From positions 434,001 to 498,000 of the forward strand of contig SWDT01000019.1 of NCBI GenBank assembly GCA_009193035.1: a stretch of 64,000 bases of DNA, read 5' to 3'. Within the stretch, counting starts at the first letter, position 1. Every line of letters starts with the position of its first letter. The position numbers and the translations under genes are program-made. The notes beneath the pieces were generated by a model that did no database searches, was not told the origin of the DNA, and saw only the letters and a program-made list of their open reading frames with translations. Source of the DNA: Halicephalobus mephisto. Lineage: Eukaryota > Nematoda > Chromadorea > Rhabditida > Panagrolaimidae. Positions 58,060-64,000 of this stretch are shown piece by piece.

Positions 58060-58650
58060 TGAAAGCAAATTTCGTTGAAGGACCCTATTAGTCCTTAGAA
58101 TATCAACTTTAGACCAATAATAAGATAATAAAAAAATGAACATTATCATGGAAAATAAAATAGATTGAAAGAATATATAAACATTTTAAAAAATAATCAA
58201 AAATGGAAAAATTAAAAAAAAAGAACTTCGTTGCAAGAGTAGTCCTCAAAAAAAATTATCAGTAAATCGAGAATAGGATAATAAGTAATCAACAGTATTA
58301 CAATAAATAAATCTAAAAAATATAATAATTAAAAAGTAAAAATAAAAACACGACAATGAAGGACAAAAGGTGAAATTAGACTTTATTGAAGGACCATAGC
58401 AGTCCTCAAAGAAAATTATCAGTAAATCGACAATAAGATAATAAATAACCAACATTATTACAAAAAATAAATCTAAAAATTATAAAAATTAAATAATTAA
58501 AAATAAAAACACGACAATGAAGGACAAAAGGTGAAATTAAACTTCATTGAAGGACTATAGCAGTCCTCAAAGAAAATTATCAGTAAATCGACAATAGGAT
58601 AATAAATAATCAACAGCATCATAAAATTGAAAAGTAAAAAATATATGAAA
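58060..58650. repeat. About 145-nt tandem repeat, four copies
   Basis: Units share TTGAAGGACCATAGCAGTCC, TATCAGTAAATCGACAATA and ACACGACAATGAAGGACAAA. Confidence 0.8.
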
Positions 58651-58739
58651 ATCACATAAAAATATTTTTAAAATAAAAAAATAAAATTTAAAAAATTCGA
58701 TATATAAAAATTTCCACGTTTATCCGATTTTTCTCTTTT

Positions 58740-60425
58740 TTAAAAACATTTAAAAATTGAACGCGGATTTTGAATCGATATCCGATTACGAAATAAGCTA
58801 TAATTTTTTTCAAAAGGAAATTTCGACAGAACTTTGATGTCCGATATATGGAATTTTTTATTTATGTTTAATTTTCCCATTTTAGAAAACCATTAAAATA
58901 AATCCCGAATAAGTATTTTATAATTTACAAAATAACTTATATTTTAGAAATTTATTCGAATTCAAATTTAACTTGTGATGAAATTTTTCATTTTTGTCTA
59001 ACTTTTTTATTTTGGAAAATCCTTTGAGAAAAATCCAAATATAAATTACGGATAAGTATCTGATTAACTAGAAAGAAGCTGTAATTTACTTCGAAATCGA
59101 CCTCGAGGAAATTTTAACACGCGATATATAGAAATTTTCAAATTTATATAATTTTAAAGTCCTAGAAAATCCTTCAAAATTTATAAAATTCTAAATAAAT
59201 ACCAAATAATATTTCAAAAAAGTTATAATTTACTTCGAAATCGACCTTTAGGAAATTTCAACACGCGATATATAGAAATTTTCAAATTTATATAATTTTA
59301 AAGTCTTAGAAAATCCTTCAAAATTCATAAAATTCTAAATAAATACCAAATAATATTTCAAAAAAGTTATAATTTACTTCGAAATCGACCTCGAGGAAAT
59401 TTTAACACGCGATATATAAAAATTTCTAAATTTACATAACTCTAAAGTCCTAGAAAATCCTTCTAAATTCATAAAATTCTAAATAAATACCAAATAATAT
59501 TTCAAAAAAGTTATAATTTACTTCGAAATCGACTTCGAAAAAAATTTCAACACGCGATATATAAAAATTTCTAAATTTATATAACTCTAAAGTTCTAGAA
59601 AATCCTTCTAAATTCATCAAATTCTAAATAAAGATCTAATAACCTAAAAACTAACCCATAATTTATTTCTAAATCAACTTCGAGAATATTTCAAAAACGA
59701 CATGTAAAAATTCCCAAATTTACAACTCGAACGTCTTGGAATGTCCTTCGAAAAATTTAAAAAGATGCTAAATAGATATCCAATAATCCAAATCCAATAA
59801 CCTAGGAATAAGACGTAGTTTACTTCGAAATTTATCTTCAGTAAACTTTAACGCGTGATATGTGAAAGTTATCAAATTTACATAATCCAGACGTTCTAGA
59901 ATATCCTTCAAAAACCATATATAAATCTCGATAAATGTCAGATAACTTGAAAAATGAGTTGTACTTTGTTTTAAAAATTATAACGCAATTTTTGAAACGC
60001 GATATATGAAAATTACTAAATTGACATAATTTCAGCGTCCTAGAACATTCTTGAATAAAAACTATGTGTAAATTCAAGGTAAATATTAAATAATATAGGA
60101 AAATAAGATGTGATTTCTCCCAAAATTTACATGATATAAAACCGAACGCGTGATATATGAAAATTAGCAAATTTACATAATTTCAACGTCCTAGAATATT
60201 TCTTAGTAAAAATAAAATAAAAGACTAAAATAAATATTAAATAATATAGGAAAATAAGAAGTGATTTCTCCCAAAATTTACATCATATAAAACCGAACGC
60301 GCGATATATAAAAATCACCAAATTTGCATAATTTCAACGTCCTAGAATATTTCTTAGTAAAAATAAAATAAAAAACTAAAATAAATATTAAATAATATAG
60401 GGAAATAAGATGTGATCTCTTGGAA
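58740..60425. repeat. About 145-nt satellite with ACACGCGATATAT core, about eleven copies
   Basis: Each unit carries TTTACTTCGAAATCGACCTC, then ACACGCGATATATA, then TAAAGTCCTAGAAAATCCTT. Copies diverge steadily rightward (ACGCGCGATATATAAAAATC at 60.3 kb). Confidence 0.85.
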
Positions 60426-60427
60426 AA

Positions 60428-61047
60428 TTGATTTCGAAAGTGTCATGTTTTGTTTATCACTCGCAGTCAATCGTTTCGGGACATTTATTCAGTTTCATAT
60501 TTATTTATTTTTCCTTGTTTTTGTCTTCAAAAATGCAAAAATATTTCTACTTTGCCGAATGTGGAAAATTGCTGACCTCGGCTGACCCCTCGTTGCCATT
60601 GAAGACCGATGAATCAGCGAGAGCGACCCGTTTTCCCGCTCTTGATCCGACGAACCTTGACCGGTTTGTTTTGTCCGATTGTCTGGCCTTTTGCCAGCTT
60701 GCAAACACAAAACTGTCCAAACAACAATTTTTCAAACAAAAATGATCGATTTTTTATTTATGAATTTGACTGGTAACGGATCCAAGTTGAGTCTTCCGAA
60801 ACACCTTGAAACCAGTTCGACGAAAAAAATTTATCGTTTTTTTTTGTCATTGCGAGTGAAAACACGGCCAATCGACCGATCAAGGTCGAAAGTGAAGGAT
60901 AAATGCCATTCTTGCCCCCCTCGCGACGTGTCGTTAAACCATGCCGACATTCCGAAGATCGCCCTTCCGATAACCACTTTCGGACTCGACCGTTTCATCT
61001 GCACAAACTTTCGTAGAAGCTTCCAGAATCTAATCCGAGGTTTCTAG
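60428..61047. other. GC-richer island, gene status unresolved
   Basis: Overlapping plus frames of 105 codons (MQKYFYFAECGKLLTSADPS from 60533) and 122 codons (60679-61047), plus a minus frame of 69 codons, are all open because of base composition. No frame shows a familiar domain, and splice signals do not choose. Could be a promoter or 5' exon of a gene beyond the window. Confidence 0.3.
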
Positions 61048-61049
61048 AT

Positions 61050-61650
61050 TTTTGAAAACCTAAAAATTTTAAAAAACTTTCAAAATTTCAGAAAATTTCG
61101 AAATTGTTTAGAATTTTTAGGATTTTTCAGAATTCTGTAAAAGAATTTAAAAATTTTCCAGAATTTTATGAATGTTTCTGGAGTTTTTTGGAAGTCTAAG
61201 AATTTCAGAATTTAATAGAAAAATTGGAAAATTTTTGAAAAGTTCCTAGAAAATTCCAGAATCTCACAGAATCCCATAGAATCCTATAGAAAGATTCAGA
61301 AATCTTCCAGAATCTTGTGAAATCTTCTAAAAGTTTCTTGAATTTTTTTAGAATTTAATAAAAAAATTAGAAAATTCCAGAATCTCACAGAATCCCATAG
61401 AAAAATCCAGAAATCTTCCAGAATCTTGTAAAATCTTGTAAAATCTTAGAAATCTTTTAGAATTTAATAGAAAAATTGGAAAATTTTTGAAAAGTTTCTA
61501 GAAAATTCCAGAATCTCACAGAATCCCATAGAAAGATTCAGAAATCTTCCAGAATCTTGTGAAACTTTCTAAAATCTCCTATAAGTCTTAGAAGTTTTTA
61601 GAATTTAATAGAAAAATTAAAAAATTTTAAAAATAATTTTTTTAAATTCA
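61050..61650. repeat. Degenerate CCAGAATCTTGTGAAATCTT minisatellite
   Basis: Three about 120-nt units with AATCTCACAGAATCCCATAG and AGAAATCTTCCAGAATCTTG. Confidence 0.7.
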
Positions 61651-61904
61651 AAAATCTAAAAGTTTCAAAAACTTCGAGATTCGTGTCGAGAAAATTTCAT
61701 AAAAAATCTATTTTTAATTTTTATAATTGCACAATTGATCTGTAAAGTAAAATTGTAAATCGTCCACGAAAATGAAGCGGGACTTTACTTTCGGTCCAAA
61801 TCCCCTAATTTCGCCGGGATTTGGTCTGACACAGAAACTGAAACAATTTGCAAACCAAAACTAAAATGAAATTTCTTAGTCGCTCTAGAACGTCCCGGAA
61901 CGAA

Positions 61905-62190
61905 AGTCCAAATTAGTCACATTTCGCCAAAAAGGCGGGATTTTTTAAATTTAAAAAAAAAATTTATTTTTATTTAAAATTTTTCTGAATTGGTTAAAAG
62001 ATATTATCTACCGTATTTGACCATTTAATTAATCAAACACATTTCGCCAAAAAGGCGGGATTTTTGAATTTTTGAAAATTTTCCGAATTTTTAAGTTATT
62101 TAATTTTTTTATTTTTAAATTAATTAAAAAATGTTATTCATCGTATTTACCTGCCATAATAATGAAGCACATTTCGCCAAAAAGGCGGAA
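61905..62190. repeat. Three copies of CACATTTCGCCAAAAAGGCGG
   Basis: Copies at about 61918, 62038 and 62167, 120-129 nt apart, each followed by GATTTTT-type A/T sequence. TTCGCC-AAAAA-GGCG is a small inverted repeat. Related single words (GTCGCATTTCGCCAA) occur at about 41361 and 45094. Confidence 0.7.
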
Positions 62191-62279
62191 TTTTAAAGAA
62201 TTTTTAATTTTTTTGATTTTTCTAAATTTTTTTATTTTTTGGTTTTGAAATTGATTGACAGATGTAATTTGCCGTATTT

Positions 62280-62730
62280 GGGTGTCTATTTTCTTTGACC
62301 TGACCATTGTTGGTCTTGGCCGGTCAAAAAAGGGACTTTTGGCCGGTCAAAAAAGGGGCTCTTGACCGACGGAGAGGTACATACCTGTCCGTGTCTGTCC
62401 GTCGTCGTCAGGCGGTGTTTGGTGGGCCATTGTTGCTGTGTGTGTTCGTTTGAATCTCGTTTCCCGAGATTGCCCACCTTGCTGTGGACCTTTTTACTCC
62501 TGCTGCGACCGGAAAAAAATTTATTTTTTATTTTTAAAAATTACATAACTTATTTTTTAAATTTATTTCATTATTTAAAAATATATTTTTATAAATTTTT
62601 ATTAAAATTAAATTTAGAAATATTGGGATTTTTGATTTATTCCATTCTTAGGCGGATAAATTACACAATTTCGTCGATTTATCCGGCAGCCGTCAGACCC
62701 AAGACAGCCCCCGAGGCAAGGCGATGAATG
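62280..62730. other. GC-richer island with GGCCGGTCAAAAAAGG repeat
   Basis: GGCCGGTCAAAAAAGGG occurs twice within 25 nt, and GGTCAGG-type words surround it. The region is open on both strands and no gene was recognised. May be a promoter. Confidence 0.3.
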
Positions 62731-62859
62731 AACGCAAAAAGTAAAAAGTAAAAAAGTCAAATTTGTTCATTTTCGTTTGATTATTCTCGAATGACAGCTC
62801 ACCTGCACGTGATCATTACGAGTTCATCTTTTATTTTCTGATTTTATATAACATCCTGG

Positions 62860-63270
62860 AGAATTTCGCGTCGGGACCATTTTTTGGAAATCTTTATTTT
62901 TAACTTGTTTAATATTCATATTTCAATAATTCAAACTAGTAAAACCTAAAATCAAAATTCTGACGATTTCATAATTTTCTATGAAATTTCGAAAATTCGC
63001 GTCGGGACCATTTTTTAAAAGTATTTATTTTTAACTTGTTTAATATTCATATTTCAATAATTCAAACTAGTAAAACCTAAAATCAAAATTCTGACGATTT
63101 CATAATTTTCTATGAAATTTTGAAAATTCGCGTCGAGACCATTGTGCAAAAATATCCATTTCTAATTTCCTTGATATCCTTATTAGAACATCCTAGGATT
63201 TTGGAATAACATCTGGAACCATCTGAAAATTCATTTTTTTAATTTTCAAAGATTTTCGAAATTCGCGTCG
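62860..63270. repeat. About 125-nt repeat with GAAAATTCGCGTCGGGACCA
   Basis: Two near-identical and two diverged copies. The core CGCGTCGGGACCATTTTT belongs to the same CGTGTCGAGAC-like word family seen in the introns at 12-31 kb. Confidence 0.75.
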
Positions 63271-63624
63271 GGACCATTTCTGATTTTCTTCCTATTATAT
63301 TAATTCCGCTTTTTCACACAATTTGCCCGACACCACAGTAATTCACATTTTACAAGTTTCAAAATTTCGAAAACTACTTTATTTTAATTTTTTCAAAATC
63401 GAATTTTTGCAAGCTTTGTTGTTTTTTATATCCCGATAACTTCCTCAGATTGACAGGTACTATTTCAGTTTATTGAGCATTTTTGGAACTTATAATTGAT
63501 AATAGACAATGTGATTTGTAAATAATTTTGAAAGGGTATTTTTAAGTCAAAAAAATATTTAATTTATTCGGATTTACGGCAGCGAACGGCGTGTGTTTAT
63601 CCACAGTTAGAGTGTGTCCTCCAC

Positions 63625-63707
63625 GCAGTCGTGGCCGAGTGGTCTAAGGCGCTACGTTCAGGTCGTAGTCAACTCTGTTGGCGTGGGTTCGAATCCCACC
63701 GACTGCA
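63625..63707 (+). tRNA. tRNA-Leu (anticodon CAG)
   Basis: 83 nt. The acceptor stem GCAGTCG/CGACTGC pairs fully, with discriminator A. D arm GGCCGAGTGGTCTAAGGC. Anticodon arm CTACG-TTCAGGT-CGTAG with CAG in the loop. A long variable arm as expected for leucine. T arm GTGGG-TTCGAAT-CCCAC. No intron. A T-run follows downstream. Confidence 0.97.
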
Positions 63708-63714
63708 AATTTTT

Positions 63715-64000
63715 TCCTTTTTCTGACAAAAATATTTCAATAACCTTGCTTATACCGTATATTCCCGTAACTTCATCCCTCTTGTTTCATTGCGGGTCCT
63801 AGAGGGAAAATTCGAATGAATATTTTCATTGTTGACCATTTGGTTTCTTTTTTCATTGAAATGTTTTTATTTTTTTTCAATATTTTTTATCAAAAAGTAT
63901 TGGAGGTTTCCCGGACTCACACTAGAAATAAAGCAGATCTCGATTTTACAACTATTCCTGGGGTTGTTTGGCCCGCCGTTATCAGTGGTCCTCGGAATTG
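63715..64000. other. Right edge, no gene seen
   Basis: TACCGTATATTCCCGTAACT at about 63760 resembles the outer end of pogo-type elements, but no partner repeat is in the window. The last 100 bases are GC-richer with no clear frame. Confidence 0.3.

Noticed and set aside
62286..62727. Overlapping 63- and 121-codon frames in the GC-richer island
   Set aside because: Both strands are open through base composition, the second half of the plus frame is A/T filler, and no motif is recognisable.
63614..63802. 62-codon plus frame at the right end
   Set aside because: Overlies the intact tRNA-Leu gene.

Overview
The window looks like nuclear DNA of a rhabditid nematode close to Caenorhabditis. It is extremely AT-rich and full of short tandem repeats. 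Genes have short introns with GTAAGT-type donors and TTTCAG-type acceptors. Several genes have an acceptor directly before the ATG, as expected for spliced-leader trans-splicing, and the recognisable proteins are animal ones. The repeat word family around GTCTCGA-CGAA is also familiar from Caenorhabditis introns (from memory, not checked). All exon joins were worked out by hand from splice signals, frame and phase.

Region 1, 1-33 kb: a repeat-dominated stretch with small islands of coding sequence, nearly all on the minus strand. Six exons from 11.3 kb down to 1.0 kb join in phase and end in the basic RTKSVSKLDR segment typical of SynGAP/RASAL2-type RasGAPs (C. elegans gap-2). The catalytic part would lie left of the window. 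A second first exon at 2.1-2.4 kb can join the same downstream exon. Between 13 and 33 kb lie further minus-strand exons, one set with a PH-like stretch. They may be alternative 5' exons of the same gene or small separate genes.

Region 2, 33-50 kb: compact, well-supported genes. ttc-7 (PI4KIIIalpha scaffold) and sec-15 (exocyst) are on the minus strand, two near-identical secreted class-3 lipases are on the plus strand, and prolidase (pepd) is on the minus strand. The order is explained by a tandem duplication: between the lipases sit a broken piece of pepd and a decayed copy of sec-15 exon 1. A pogo/Tigger-like element occupies the first copy, and a short related MITE sits in a pepd intron.

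Region 3, 50-58 kb: a few small minus-strand exons, then a Discs-large-like plus-strand gene that stops after L27-PDZ-PDZ without SH3-GUK. Convergent to it are two tandem Tudor genes, each 273 residues long with the same exon phases, spaced like an operon.

Region 4, 58-64 kb: tandem repeats, three moderately GC-rich islands of unknown role, and an intact tRNA-Leu(CAG).

The recognised genes do not form one pathway. ttc-7, sec-15 and dlg share a theme of plasma-membrane or polarity function, but this is probably coincidental.
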